A stretch of 64,000 bases of DNA from Stutzerimonas decontaminans (GCF_000661915.1 NZ_CP007509.1:3055501-3119500); one strand, 5' to 3'; counted from the first letter of the stretch, positions 44,243 to 53,566 are shown. Numbers and translations are program-made. Notes: a model not told the origin generated them from the sequence alone.

Positions 44243-44487
44243 TGGCAGACCTGTAGTTTTTATTGGCGCTTTTAATCGGCTTGAGCAGCCGATGCCGACA
44301 AGATGACGGCAGAAACCCCAAGAAATTGCTTCGGGGACGGTCCGATGTGGAAAAATCAGCCGGCCGTACCGAATATCGGCCGCCCGCCACAACAAATCAA
44401 GCGGCGCAAGCATGCCCACCGATGAATAAGTGGTCAAGCGCGGCGCTTTGTAGCAAAGTCTCCGACTTTTCCGGAACGAGCTGAAAC

Positions 44488-45399
44488 ATGCGTAGCCAAG
44501 CCCTCCGCGCCGACTTCCTGATGCTGATCACCGCCATGATCTGGGGCACCGCCTTCGTCGCCCAGCGCATCGGCATGGACAACATCGGCCCGTTTCTTTT
44601 CACCGGCCTGCGATTCGCCCTCGGTGCGCTGGCGTTACTGCCTCTGGTGATCTATCAGGGCCGGACCAAGGCTCGCCACGAACCGTTCCTGCAGCGCGGC
44701 CTGCTCCTCGGCGGGCTGAGCATGGGTCTTGCCCTGACGCTGGGAATCAACCTGCAGCAGGTCGGGCTGTTGTTCACCAGCGTAACCAATTCCGGCTTCA
44801 TCACCGGTCTTTACGTGATCGTGGTGCCGCTACTTGGACTGATCATCGGCCACAAGACCGGGCTCGGCACCTGGCTCGGTGCGTTTCTCGCGGTTGCCGG
44901 CATGGCACTGCTGAGCATCGGTGAAGATTTCACCGTGGCTTCAGGCGACTGGATACAGCTGGCCGGCGCCTTCGTCTGGGGCGTGCATGTGCTGCTGGTG
45001 AGCTTTTTCGTCAGCCGCCACGACGCGATCCGCCTGGCCTTCCTGCAGTTCGCGACCTGTGCGGTGGTGAGCCTGTTCCTGGCTCTGATTTTCGAGGAGA
45101 TCAATCCAGACAGCATCTGGCTTGCCGGCCCCGCCCTCATCTACGGCGGTCTGTTTGCGGTTGCCGTCGGCTATACGCTGCAGGTCGTCGCGCAAAAGCA
45201 CGCGATCGCCTCCCACGCGGCGATCATTCTTTCGCTGGAAGCAGTGTTCGCAGCCATCGCCGGCGCGCTGTTCCTCGAGGAAAGCCTGACTCTTCGCGGC
45301 TACATGGGCTGCGTACTGATGTTCATCGGCATGCTGGCTGCGCAACTATGGCCACGCAAGCCAGAACCGCTGACTACGGCCACTCCCGCCAAGGCCTGA
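44488..45399 (+). CDS. DMT-family (EamA) transporter
   Basis: 303 residues, ten predicted membrane helices as two EamA repeats (about 10-140 and 150-290). WGTAFVAQRIGMDNIGPFLFTG at the start (core WGTAFVAQR) is typical. Likely exports amino acids or other small metabolites, but the substrate cannot be read from sequence. The 245-base divergent region to erdR shows no clear site. Its stop is 12 bases from the convergent DTW gene. Confidence 0.9.
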   Translation: MRSQALRADFLMLITAMIWGTAFVAQRIGMDNIGPFLFTGLRFALGALALLPLVIYQGRTKARHEPFLQRGLLLGGLSMGLALTLGINLQQVGLLFTSVTNSGFITGLYVIVVPLLGLIIGHKTGLGTWLGAFLAVAGMALLSIGEDFTVASGDWIQLAGAFVWGVHVLLVSFFVSRHDAIRLAFLQFATCAVVSLFLALIFEEINPDSIWLAGPALIYGGLFAVAVGYTLQVVAQKHAIASHAAIILSLEAVFAAIAGALFLEESLTLRGYMGCVLMFIGMLAAQLWPRKPEPLTTATPAKA

Positions 45400-45411
45400 C
45401 AGGTATGCGTC

Positions 45412-46122
45412 TCAGGGCGCCGGTTTCAATGCCAGATGGGCGCCGTTATGCTGGTCCGGCTGGCGATGATACTTGGCACCCAGGTAGTGCTCGGTAAACA
45501 CATCGAGCCAGGCATCCAAGGTGTTCGCTGCAACCGAGTCGCCGGCCAGGTCCAGGCAGAGGGCGGCGACCTCGGCGGTACACAGATGATCGCTGCGGGT
45601 CGAACGCCGCAGGCGGTAGCGTGATAGCGCTTCAGGTTGCAGGCTGAGCACCGGCAGGCCATCAAGGTACGGGCTCTTCCGAAACATCTTGCGTGCTTCG
45701 GTCCAGGTCGCATCCAGCAGGATGAACAGCGGACGCTTGCCCGGTTGCCGCTTGACCTCACCGACCACCCGCCGCGCCTCGGCATACTCTCCTGGAAAGA
45801 TCACCAGCGGCTGCCATTGCGGATCGGCCAGCAGCGCCAGCAGCCGCGGATCGACACCGGTGCGTTGCCAGGTGAAGGCGAAGGTATCGGGGACCACATC
45901 GGCAATCAGCCAACCCGTGTTGCTCGGCTTAAGGGGCTCGATATCGTGCATCAGCAGGCAGACGCCACAATCGCTATCGATTCTCGGCAACCATGAACAG
46001 AGACAATGACTGTTCGGCACTCGGCAGCGAGCGCATCGTGGCGCGCGCGAGCCACGGGCAACGAAGGGCTTCAGGCTTTTCGCCAGACGCTCGTCACGCA
46101 GGCGGGCTACGGCATGGGGCAT
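45412..46122 (-). CDS. tapT: DTW-domain tRNA-uridine aminocarboxypropyltransferase
   Basis: Uses SAM to put a 3-amino-3-carboxypropyl group on uridine of tRNA (acp3U47, as shown for E. coli YfiP/TapT). 236 residues from the ATG at 46122. Zinc cysteines Cys30, Cys33, Cys40 and Cys42 precede the diagnostic D-x-T-W motif, DATW at 137-140, with CTAEVAALCLDL near the end. The frame stays open to 46239, but upstream residues look non-coding. The start is moderately certain. Confidence 0.87.
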   Translation of the reverse strand: MPHAVARLRDERLAKSLKPFVARGSRAPRCARCRVPNSHCLCSWLPRIDSDCGVCLLMHDIEPLKPSNTGWLIADVVPDTFAFTWQRTGVDPRLLALLADPQWQPLVIFPGEYAEARRVVGEVKRQPGKRPLFILLDATWTEARKMFRKSPYLDGLPVLSLQPEALSRYRLRRSTRSDHLCTAEVAALCLDLAGDSVAANTLDAWLDVFTEHYLGAKYHRQPDQHNGAHLALKPAP

Positions 46123-46251
46123 GGATCGACTCGAAGGGTTGACGACGAAGCGCGGCAGTCTACCAGCGCCCAAGCATCTGCCGCGCAGTATCGGTAAATG
46201 AACCGCACCCCAGCCAGCCGGTCGAAATAGCGCAGTCATAAGGAGACCGCC

Positions 46252-46650
46252 ATGTACCGTCTGACCACCCTGCTCGCTCTGAGCCTCGCTCTACCCGTTG
46301 CCCACGCCGCCTCGCTGCAAGAACAGCAGCTGAGCCAGTTGCTCGATCAGGTTGCCCGCGAAAGCAGCGTCGGCACGCCCCGTGCGATCAACGAAGACAT
46401 CCTCGACCAGGGTTACACCGTGGAAAACAATCAGCTGGTCAATCACCTCAGCGTGCAGCCGCGGCATGCGGCGCAGATGCGCGATAACCCAGCCGACGTA
46501 CGCAGCCAGCTTGCGGTCAGCGTCTGCGGTAACGAGGGACTGCGCAAGCTGATGAGCCAGGGCGCCGTGCTGCGCTACGACTTCAGTGAGTACCAGAGCA
46601 ACAAGCCCATCGCCAGCGAACGCTATACGGCTGCCGACTGCGGCCTGTAA
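46252..46650 (+). CDS. Small secreted protein of the QSregVF family
   Basis: 132 residues with a Sec signal peptide (1-20, ending PVAHA) and a compact domain with two cysteines (in VSVCGNEG and AADCGL) that probably form a disulfide. It resembles P. aeruginosa PA3611, whose structure was described as a quorum-sensing-regulated virulence factor. Periplasmic or extracellular; function unknown. AAGGAG precedes the ATG. Confidence 0.82.
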   Translation: MYRLTTLLALSLALPVAHAASLQEQQLSQLLDQVARESSVGTPRAINEDILDQGYTVENNQLVNHLSVQPRHAAQMRDNPADVRSQLAVSVCGNEGLRKLMSQGAVLRYDFSEYQSNKPIASERYTAADCGL

Positions 46651-46660
46651 GTGCGCAAAA

Positions 46661-46690
46661 GCGGGCGGCGGCTCAAGTCCGCACGCCCGC
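46661..46690 (-). terminator. Terminator of the phosphoketolase-like gene
   Basis: Eleven-base-pair GC stem with one bulge and a seven-base loop, followed on the minus strand by TTTTGCGC. Lies between convergent stops and may act on both genes. Confidence 0.65.
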
Positions 46691-46705
46691 CAGGATTCCC
46701 CAGTC

Positions 46706-49120
46706 TCAATCGGCTTCCCGCAGTATTGCCGGATCGCCCTTACCCGCCACCGCGGCAGCTTCGTCCCGAGTAAGTAGTGCCGTGCGCGGCACATTGCGTA
46801 AACGGGCGCAGGCCGCCAACACGTTGGCCCAACTGGCGCGATTGGCGAACTGCATACCGAACTCATCGAGCGTGCCGCCGCGGTTGCGATAGCCGAGTGC
46901 CGAGCACTTACGCGCATCAGGGAGGATCGGCCAGAGGTGACCACGGGCCACCTCCGGGCGCATGTGAGTCAGCAGCACACGCATCTCCATCTCATCGGGG
47001 AACAAGCGTTCTGCCACACCATCGCTGGCTCTGGCCTCAACCTCCCAATGATCGCGCGGTCCGCGGAAGCGACCCGGTTCCTGCAGATAAACCAGCCGGT
47101 AGGCACATTCAGCCTCCTTGAGCCGCTTGGCAGCGCGGAGCATTTCTCCCAGCTGGTAGCTACCGTTGGCGATCAACAACAGCGCCTCGCTACCCGGCTG
47201 CTCTTCAACCACGATGGCACCGTCGCGAGCCAACTGTTCGGACTGCTCTCGATCGAAACAGCACGGCCGTTCACGCTTAGGCATGACCAGGCAAGCGAGT
47301 TCGCCACGCGCCTGATAGATCGACGGCAGCAGCGCCAGAGTGCTGTTGTGGTCGGCTGGGAACAGCACCCGGACCATGTCGCTCATCTCACCCAGCAGCG
47401 CCTCGCAGAAGGTGGTGTCCTGGTGCGATTGCTGGTTCTTGCCATTCTCCCAGGTATGCGAAGTCGCGATCAGAGGCCAGCCTAACCAGCCTGCCGGTCG
47501 GCCGATCTCCTTTTGCTGGCGGGAGAAGATGATGCTCTGGCGCACCACACCGAGCATCTTCACGCAGAAGGCCTCGTAGCTGGCCACCAGATTCAGTCCG
47601 CCCTGGTTGGCCAGACAGGCGGAAACCACCGCCTCCTCGTTGAGCGCAGTGATGATCGCCCCGTCGATTGCCTCAAGCTCGCTCTCCGGTTCGATTACCC
47701 GATGCTTGAGCGCCTTGAGCACGCCACCCAGCCGATTGCTCGCCAGCTCATCGGGGTTGCCGACCCGCGGCCGCAAAGAGGGATTGGCCTCGGTCAGCTC
47801 GACGAAGAACCGATCGACGGCAGTCATTGGTGAGCAGCCCTCGTCGCGGTAATTCAGCTTCGGAATGACTGGCGCTTGCGGTCGGCGCAACGCCAGCGGG
47901 TTGTCACGTTCGAGTACTCGCCCCTGGCGATTGCGCACGAATAGCTCCAGCGCGGCGTCCAGCTCCGGCTGAGGGACGAATAACCGCGCGGCATGCTCAT
48001 TGAACAGATCGCGGGACTCGCTATCCAGCCGTGGGTTTCCGGGAAGCGGGAGGTTATGTGCGGCATTACTGCCTGCACCGTAGAAGCCGAACCCTTTCAC
48101 GGTTTCGGCGATGCCGTACGGCATCGGCAATGGGTAGTTGAGAATGCCGCGCGCTTTTTCTTCCACGCGACGCTCCAGGCGCAGCTCCATCTCCCACAAG
48201 GTCGCCACGAATGCGGCTGGATCGCGTCCGTCGAACGGCATCGGATCGAAACCGCACTGGCTCAGGTGCTGCCGGAAATCTTCCAGCCCCTGCTCGGTGC
48301 CCAGGGCCGTGCGCTGTTCGATACGCCGCCCGTTGGCAATCATCACCGGCAGCGCGACACCGCAATCTTCGGCGCGCCACCAGCGTGGTATCCAGTCACT
48401 GCCGCGCTGCTCCTCCGCCGCGCCATCGGAAAGAAAGGCAACAAGGGTCTCGCCAGGCAGAGGCATGTGCGCGTACTGCAGCTCGGCGAAACCAAGATAG
48501 CCGCCCTCGGCGATGCCACCGGCAGTATGCGGATTGACGTGGCTGCCGAGAGGCGCGAGTGGACTGCCGTCGGCCGCCTGACGGTAACCGTAGAAGTCCT
48601 GCAACAGGCGATTCATTCCCGTCTCGCCGCCTCCATAGGCCTGCGCCTGCTCCGGGTGCAGATTGCCAGTCAGCAGATTCAGAGCGTCGACCGCGGCCAC
48701 GCAGTGCCCCTGCCCCATCAGCCAGGCACGGGTGCGCCCGGTTAGCGCATTGAGGGCGAGGTAGCCGGCATAGGCCGGCACCATATTCAGTGCACCGCCG
48801 GTATGCCCTTCAGGATTGCGCTTGAAATCATCGGCAGCCAAAGGCGTACCGTCCAGATGCACATGCTGCGCATAGGTCATGTGAACGACCAGCCAGAGAC
48901 CGGCACTGGCAACGTGATCCACCGCCTGCAGCAGCCGATAGACGCTGGCCAGATCCGGCTGATGCCCAGCCTGCACCAGCTGATGGGCCAGACGGAACAC
49001 CGCCGCCTGGGTCTCCAGCCCATGCTCGAACGGGCCAAAACCACCGCGCCAGGCGGCAAATTCCGGTTCGGCTTGTGCGTGTTGATCCAGCTCGACGAGG
49101 CTGGGCAGTAGCTGACTCAT
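46706..49120 (-). CDS. Divergent phosphoketolase-like (Xfp family) protein
   Basis: 804 residues. Canonical enzymes use thiamine diphosphate and phosphate to split xylulose-5-P or fructose-6-P into acetyl-P and a shorter sugar phosphate. Landmarks remain: EGHTGGALN (His106), GQGHC (His139), HVNPHTAGGIAEGGYLGF (195-211), a TPP-type SDG (231-233) with Asn263, and LVASYEAF. However, GDGEAET becomes SDGAAEE, the usual SIHEGGELGY has Ala in place of His, and EGYLLTGRHG is replaced by a LANQGG stretch. It may be a variant enzyme, a non-phosphoketolase or a moonlighting protein. Some databases, as I recall, name such proteins xylulose-5-phosphate 3-epimerase. Expression probably depends on Anr (box 62-75 bases upstream). 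Confidence 0.85.
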   Translation of the reverse strand: MSQLLPSLVELDQHAQAEPEFAAWRGGFGPFEHGLETQAAVFRLAHQLVQAGHQPDLASVYRLLQAVDHVASAGLWLVVHMTYAQHVHLDGTPLAADDFKRNPEGHTGGALNMVPAYAGYLALNALTGRTRAWLMGQGHCVAAVDALNLLTGNLHPEQAQAYGGGETGMNRLLQDFYGYRQAADGSPLAPLGSHVNPHTAGGIAEGGYLGFAELQYAHMPLPGETLVAFLSDGAAEEQRGSDWIPRWWRAEDCGVALPVMIANGRRIEQRTALGTEQGLEDFRQHLSQCGFDPMPFDGRDPAAFVATLWEMELRLERRVEEKARGILNYPLPMPYGIAETVKGFGFYGAGSNAAHNLPLPGNPRLDSESRDLFNEHAARLFVPQPELDAALELFVRNRQGRVLERDNPLALRRPQAPVIPKLNYRDEGCSPMTAVDRFFVELTEANPSLRPRVGNPDELASNRLGGVLKALKHRVIEPESELEAIDGAIITALNEEAVVSACLANQGGLNLVASYEAFCVKMLGVVRQSIIFSRQQKEIGRPAGWLGWPLIATSHTWENGKNQQSHQDTTFCEALLGEMSDMVRVLFPADHNSTLALLPSIYQARGELACLVMPKRERPCCFDREQSEQLARDGAIVVEEQPGSEALLLIANGSYQLGEMLRAAKRLKEAECAYRLVYLQEPGRFRGPRDHWEVEARASDGVAERLFPDEMEMRVLLTHMRPEVARGHLWPILPDARKCSALGYRNRGGTLDEFGMQFANRASWANVLAACARLRNVPRTALLTRDEAAAVAGKGDPAILREAD

Positions 49121-49153
49121 GGGATCACTCCGTTGGTAAGCGGGTTGTGCTGT

Positions 49154-49159
49154 AGTCTA
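49154..49159 (-). promoter_or_regulatory. Candidate -10 for the phosphoketolase-like gene
   Basis: Minus-strand TAGACT, placed so that the Anr box centre would fall near -41.5, the class II activator position. Confidence 0.5.
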
Positions 49160-49181
49160 GGCAGGGCTCGTTTCGCTATCT

Positions 49182-49195
49182 CTGATATGTATCAA
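49182..49195. promoter_or_regulatory. Anr/FNR box in the divergent promoter region
   Basis: CTGATATGTATCAA matches TTGAT-N4-ATCAA at nine of ten positions. It is almost midway between the start codons of the phosphoketolase-like gene (49120) and the metallo-beta-lactamase gene (49253), so one dimer could activate both under low oxygen. Confidence 0.75.
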
Positions 49196-49252
49196 GTCAC
49201 CAGGGCAGCCGAGCGGGCAATGTGGACATCATCGTACAGACAGGAAGGCAAC

Positions 49253-50662
49253 ATGGCTTTGCTCAGTTTTCTCGGCGCCATTCAGCAGGTAACCGGCTCC
49301 TGCTATCTCATTGAGACCCATGACGGCGTCAGGGTTCTGCTTGAATGCGGCATGCATCAGGGTCGCCGAGAAGAGGAAAGCGACAATCGCGCGGCCTTCG
49401 CTTTCGACCCCAAAACGCTGGATGCGGTCGTACTGTCCCACGCCCACATCGACCATAGCGGCCTGCTGCCTCGCCTGGTTGCCCTCGGCTACCGTGGCCC
49501 GGTGCATTGCACCGAGGCAACAGCCGAGCTGCTGGAGCTGATGCTGTTGGACTCGGCGCAGATCCAGGAAAAGGATGCCGAATGGGAAAACAAGTGGCGC
49601 GCGCGCATCGGCAAACCGATGATCCAGCCGTTGTATACCCGTGTCGATGCCGAACGCATGCTGAGCCAGCGTGCGCCCCATGCCTACGGCGAAACCTTTG
49701 AGGTTGCCCAAGGCGTCGTCGTGACCTTCCATGACGCGGGCCATATCCTCGGCTCGTCCATTGTGCAGATGGACGTCAGCGACCACGGCAGAACGCGTCG
49801 CCTGGTGTTCTCCGGCGACCTGGGCAATGCCTGCTCGCCATTGATGCATCCGCCAACCGTGCTCAAGGAAGCCGACGTTGTGCTCATGGAGTCCACCTAC
49901 GGTGATCGCGACCACCGCAGCCACGAAGACACCATCGAAGAGCTGGCCGGCATCCTGCAACAGGCCCACCGCGACGGCGGCAATGTGCTGATGCCTTCCT
50001 TCGCCGTCGGACGGACCCAGGATCTGATCTATTACCTCGGACGTTTCTACCGCGAAGGCCGTCTGCCGCAGCAGGCGGTGTTCCTCGACAGCCCGATGGC
50101 CATTGGTGCCAATGCCATCTACTCGCATTACAAGGATCAGCTCGATCTCAACGGCATCGACACCGCCCTGAGCGGGACCAGCAGCAAGCTGTACGCCGAA
50201 CGCTGGCTGCCAATCCTCAAGCCCACACCGACTCCCGAAGAGTCGATGGCCATCAACCGCTTCAAGAGCGGTGTGATCATCATTGCCGGCAGTGGCATGT
50301 GTACCGGCGGGCGCATCCTGCACCACTTCAAGCACAACCTCTGGCGCGAGGAATGCCACCTGGTGATCCCAGGCTTCCAGGCCCGTGGCACCCTCGGCCG
50401 TGCCATCGTCGACGGCGCCGGCAGCGTCAAGCTGCTGCACCAGCGCATCGCCGTGAACGCGAAGATCCATACGCTTGGCGGTTTCTCTGCCCACGCCGGG
50501 CAATCGCAGCTGATCGACTGGGTAAGCAACTTCGAAAATCGGCCCGAGCTTTATCTGGTCCACGGGGAGCTGGAAAAGATGCAGGTGCTGCAACAGGCGA
50601 TTCGTGACCGCCTTAACTGGGAAGCGCGGATACCGGAGCCCGGCGATCGAATCGCCCTCTGA
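49253..50662 (+). CDS. Beta-CASP metallo-beta-lactamase RNA-processing-type protein
   Basis: 469 residues. MBL motif II HAHIDH (63-68), motif III HDAGHILGSS, motif IV SGDLG, then a beta-CASP insertion (MESTYGDRDHRSHEDT, core MESTYGDRDH) and a C-terminal RMMBL segment GGFSAHAGQSQL. The family (CPSF73-like, YsgA-type) contains RNA endonucleases and exonucleases. Start ATG at 49253 has AGGAAGG upstream; the frame extends to 49133 through the regulatory region. Divergent from the phosphoketolase-like gene and sharing the Anr box, so a role in anaerobic RNA turnover is a reasonable inference. Confidence 0.92.
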   Translation: MALLSFLGAIQQVTGSCYLIETHDGVRVLLECGMHQGRREEESDNRAAFAFDPKTLDAVVLSHAHIDHSGLLPRLVALGYRGPVHCTEATAELLELMLLDSAQIQEKDAEWENKWRARIGKPMIQPLYTRVDAERMLSQRAPHAYGETFEVAQGVVVTFHDAGHILGSSIVQMDVSDHGRTRRLVFSGDLGNACSPLMHPPTVLKEADVVLMESTYGDRDHRSHEDTIEELAGILQQAHRDGGNVLMPSFAVGRTQDLIYYLGRFYREGRLPQQAVFLDSPMAIGANAIYSHYKDQLDLNGIDTALSGTSSKLYAERWLPILKPTPTPEESMAINRFKSGVIIIAGSGMCTGGRILHHFKHNLWREECHLVIPGFQARGTLGRAIVDGAGSVKLLHQRIAVNAKIHTLGGFSAHAGQSQLIDWVSNFENRPELYLVHGELEKMQVLQQAIRDRLNWEARIPEPGDRIAL

Positions 50663-50670
50663 GGCGACCA

Positions 50671-50695
50671 GGCCGAAGCCGTCATGGCTTCGGCC
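50671..50695 (+). terminator. Terminator after the MBL gene
   Basis: Perfect ten-base stem GGCCGAAGCC / GGCTTCGGCC with a GTCAT loop, nine bases past the stop, followed by TCTTGCT. Confidence 0.75.
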
Positions 50696-50772
50696 TCTTG
50701 CTAGAGGCTCGGCTTGAGCCAGCAAGCTGCAGGCTATAGCCTGAACGCGACGCCCATACATGGAGAAGTTGT

Positions 50773-51864
50773 ATGTCTTTCGATCCGGACGATTACCTGT
50801 CGCGACACTTCAAGACCAGTGGCGCCGAGCTGGAAAGCAAGATCGACGAACTGGCTGCCATGGTCGTCTCCGAAACCAGCCCCAATCTGCCGCTGTACCG
50901 GGAAATGCTGGTGACCGTAACGCGCATGGCCCAGGCTGATCGCAGCCGCTGGGACGCCAAGATCCTGCTGCAAACGATGCGCGAGATGGAGCATGCCTTC
51001 AGCCGCCTGGATCAATTCAAGCGGCGCCGCAAGGTCACGGTATTCGGCTCCGCGCGCACTCCGGTTGAACATCCGCTGTATGCGCTGGCCCGGCAACTGG
51101 GCACTACCCTGGCGCACTACAATTTCATGGTCATTACCGGCGCTGGTGGCGGGATCATGGCCGCCGCGCACGAAGGCGCCGGGCGCGACAACAGCCTCGG
51201 TTTAAACATCACTCTTCCCTTCGAGCAGCACCCGAACCCGACCGTGGGCGGCACTGACAATCTGCTGTCATTCCACTTCTTCTTCGTGCGCAAGCTGTTC
51301 TTCATCAAGGAAGCCGACGCCCTGGTGCTCTGCCCCGGCGGGTTCGGCACACTGGACGAGGCACTGGAGGTGCTGACTCTGATCCAGACCGGCAAAAGTC
51401 CGCTGGTGCCGGTGGTACTACTCGACGAACCAGGCGGCACTTACTGGAAGGACGCGCTGCAGTTCATGCGCGGTCAGCTGGAAGAGAACCGCTACATCCT
51501 GCCCAGCGACATGCGCCTGATGCGCCTGGTTGACGATGCGGACGAAGCCGCGAAGGAGATTGCCAACTTCTATCGCAACTTCCACTCGAGCCGCTGGCTG
51601 AAGGACCGCTTCGTCCTGCGCATGAACCATCCACTCACCGAACAGGCAATGGAATACCTGAACGACGAGTTCACCGATCTATGCGTGAAAGGCGTGTTCG
51701 AGCAGCAGAACTGCTGTGAATCGGAACTGGACGAACCGGAACTGCAGCGCCTGCCGCGGTTGAGCTTCATCTTCAACGGCCGCAACCACGGACGTTTGCG
51801 AGAGCTGACCGACTTCGTCAACGAGCCGGCCAACTGGGCAGCTCCGCTGGCGACCGAAGACTGA
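50773..51864 (+). CDS. LOG-family (lysine decarboxylase-like) nucleotide phosphoribohydrolase
   Basis: 363 residues. Rossmann-like LOG core with TGAGGGIMAAAHEGA and the diagnostic PGGFGTLDE (about 188-196). The first 85 residues and the last 100 are extensions beyond the minimal LOG domain. Related proteins cleave nucleoside monophosphates to base and ribose 5-phosphate, so a purine-salvage or nucleotide-balance role is likely. GGAG lies seven bases before the ATG. Ribose 5-phosphate release could connect with the nearby phosphoketolase-like gene, but that is speculation. Confidence 0.88.
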   Translation: MSFDPDDYLSRHFKTSGAELESKIDELAAMVVSETSPNLPLYREMLVTVTRMAQADRSRWDAKILLQTMREMEHAFSRLDQFKRRRKVTVFGSARTPVEHPLYALARQLGTTLAHYNFMVITGAGGGIMAAAHEGAGRDNSLGLNITLPFEQHPNPTVGGTDNLLSFHFFFVRKLFFIKEADALVLCPGGFGTLDEALEVLTLIQTGKSPLVPVVLLDEPGGTYWKDALQFMRGQLEENRYILPSDMRLMRLVDDADEAAKEIANFYRNFHSSRWLKDRFVLRMNHPLTEQAMEYLNDEFTDLCVKGVFEQQNCCESELDEPELQRLPRLSFIFNGRNHGRLRELTDFVNEPANWAAPLATED

Positions 51865-51877
51865 AGCCGTGAGCGGA

Positions 51878-51908
51878 GCGTGTGGCTGCCATGAACACAG
51901 CCACACGC
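51878..51908. terminator. Hairpin between convergent LOG and recX genes
   Basis: Perfect eleven-base stem GCGTGTGGCTG / CAGCCACACGC with a nine-base loop; no T-run. Possible bidirectional terminator. Confidence 0.45.
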
Positions 51909-51969
51909 CAGCGGCGTTACGGCGATCTGCCGACACAGCGTGAGCCATCAGGCGAGGTGCTTCTGCGCT

Positions 51970-52434
51970 TCAATCAACCGAACTGCCGCCGCGCAGCAAC
52001 CGGCTGATCAGCTCTAGCGAATAACCGCGATAGCTGAGAAAACGTCCCTGCTTGGCCCGCTCCTTTGCATCGGCGGGCAACTGGCCGAACTTGCGCTGCC
52101 AGAGTTCACGCAGCTGCTCGTTCCAGTCGAAGCCACTGTCGCGCAGGGCCTGCTCGATATCTGCCCTGGGCAGGCCACGCTGAGCCAGCTCTTCGCGGAT
52201 GCGCAACGGCCCGTAGCCGGCATTGGCCCGGCTTCTGACAAAGCTTTCGAGATAACGGGATTCGGATAACAGGCCCTGCTCGCAGAGGCGATCCAGGGCC
52301 TGCTCGATCAAATCAGGCGGGGCGCCACGCTGGCGCAGTTTGCGAGCCAGCTCGACGCGTCCATGTTCGCGTCGAGCCAGCAGATCCATGGCCGCCCGCC
52401 GCACTGCGACGGGATTATCGAGCACGGCTGGCAT
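51970..52434 (-). CDS. recX: RecA regulator RecX
   Basis: Binds the RecA filament groove and limits its activity. 154 residues of tandem three-helix repeats, with [21 protein letters not shown] (core [16 protein letters not shown]) as the usual signature. Begins five bases after the recA stop, so it is expressed by read-through from the recA promoter and shares its SOS control. Confidence 0.95.
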   Translation of the reverse strand: MPAVLDNPVAVRRAAMDLLARREHGRVELARKLRQRGAPPDLIEQALDRLCEQGLLSESRYLESFVRSRANAGYGPLRIREELAQRGLPRADIEQALRDSGFDWNEQLRELWQRKFGQLPADAKERAKQGRFLSYRGYSLELISRLLRGGSSVD

Positions 52435-52439
52435 ATGGA

Positions 52440-53483
52440 TCAGAGGTCGGCGTCAGCCAGATCTTCGCTGGCCACGTTCGCCTTGCTGCCGCCGGAGACC
52501 ACCAGCAGCTTGTTACGGATCTGCTGCTCAATCTCCTGACCGATTTCCGGATTGTCTTCCAGGTATTTGGCGGCATTGGCCTTGCCCTGGCCGATCTTGT
52601 TGCCCTTGTAGGCATACCAGGCGCCGGACTTCTCGACCAGGCCTTGCTGCACGCCAAGGTCGATGACTTCGCCACTGCGGTAGATGCCCTTGCCATAGAG
52701 AATCTGGAACTCGGCCTGACGGAACGGTGGCGCCACCTTGTTCTTCACGACCTTGACGCGGGTTTCACTACCGACCACTTCGTCGCCTTCCTTCACCGCG
52801 CCAGTACGACGGATATCCAGACGGACCGAGGCGTAGAACTTGAGAGCGTTACCACCGGTGGTGGTTTCCGGGCTGCCGAACATCACGCCGATCTTCATGC
52901 GGATCTGGTTGATGAAGATGACCAGGCAGTTGGCGTTCTTGATGTTGCCGGTGATCTTGCGTAGCGCCTGAGACATCAGACGTGCCTGCAGGCCGACGTG
53001 GGTATCGCCCATCTCGCCTTCGATCTCGGCCTTGGGCACCAGCGCCGCCACGGAGTCGACGATGATCACGTCAACCGCGTTGGAGCGCACCAGCATGTCG
53101 GTGATTTCCAGTGCCTGCTCGCCGGTGTCCGGCTGCGAAACCAGCAGGTCGTCGACATTCACGCCCAGCTTGCCGGCATAGTCCGGGTCCAGCGCGTGTT
53201 CGGCATCGACGAAGGCGCAGGTAGCGCCCATCTTCTGCGCTTCGGCGATCACCGACAGGGTCAGAGTGGTCTTACCGGAGGATTCCGGACCGTAGATTTC
53301 GACGATACGGCCCTTAGGCAGGCCGCCGATGCCAAGCGCGATGTCCAGGCCCAGCGAGCCGGTAGAGATGGCCGGAATGGCCTGGCGATCGTGGTCGCCC
53401 ATGCGCATCACTGCGCCCTTGCCGAACTGCTTTTCGATCTGGCCCAGGGCTGCAGCCAAGGCGCGCTTCTTGTTCTCGTCCAT
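52440..53483 (-). CDS. recA: Recombinase RecA
   Basis: Strand-exchange protein and co-protease for LexA. 347 residues; Walker A GPESSGKT (65-72), Walker B and the [12 protein letters not shown] loop-2 region are intact. The ATG at 53483 with GAGG five bases upstream gives [13 protein letters not shown], as in P. aeruginosa; the TTG one codon earlier is unlikely. A perfect LexA box lies 41-56 bases upstream. Forms an operon with recX. Confidence 0.99.
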   Translation of the reverse strand: MDENKKRALAAALGQIEKQFGKGAVMRMGDHDRQAIPAISTGSLGLDIALGIGGLPKGRIVEIYGPESSGKTTLTLSVIAEAQKMGATCAFVDAEHALDPDYAGKLGVNVDDLLVSQPDTGEQALEITDMLVRSNAVDVIIVDSVAALVPKAEIEGEMGDTHVGLQARLMSQALRKITGNIKNANCLVIFINQIRMKIGVMFGSPETTTGGNALKFYASVRLDIRRTGAVKEGDEVVGSETRVKVVKNKVAPPFRQAEFQILYGKGIYRSGEVIDLGVQQGLVEKSGAWYAYKGNKIGQGKANAAKYLEDNPEIGQEIEQQIRNKLLVVSGGSKANVASEDLADADL

Positions 53484-53523
53484 CAAATCCTCACTTGATC
53501 AAGAGGGCCGGAGGCCACAACAA

Positions 53524-53539
53524 CTGTATAAGTAGACAG
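53524..53539 (-). promoter_or_regulatory. LexA box upstream of recA
   Basis: CTGTATAAGTAGACAG matches CTGT-N8-ACAG perfectly and overlaps a TATACA that can serve as -10 on the minus strand. Confidence 0.92.
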
Positions 53540-53566
53540 TATTAGAACATAGGCGATTTTGCTCGC

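Noticed and set aside
49229..50761. 510-codon open frame opposite the beta-CASP gene
   Set aside because: Antisense shadow; the plus-strand protein has intact HxHxDH and beta-CASP motifs.
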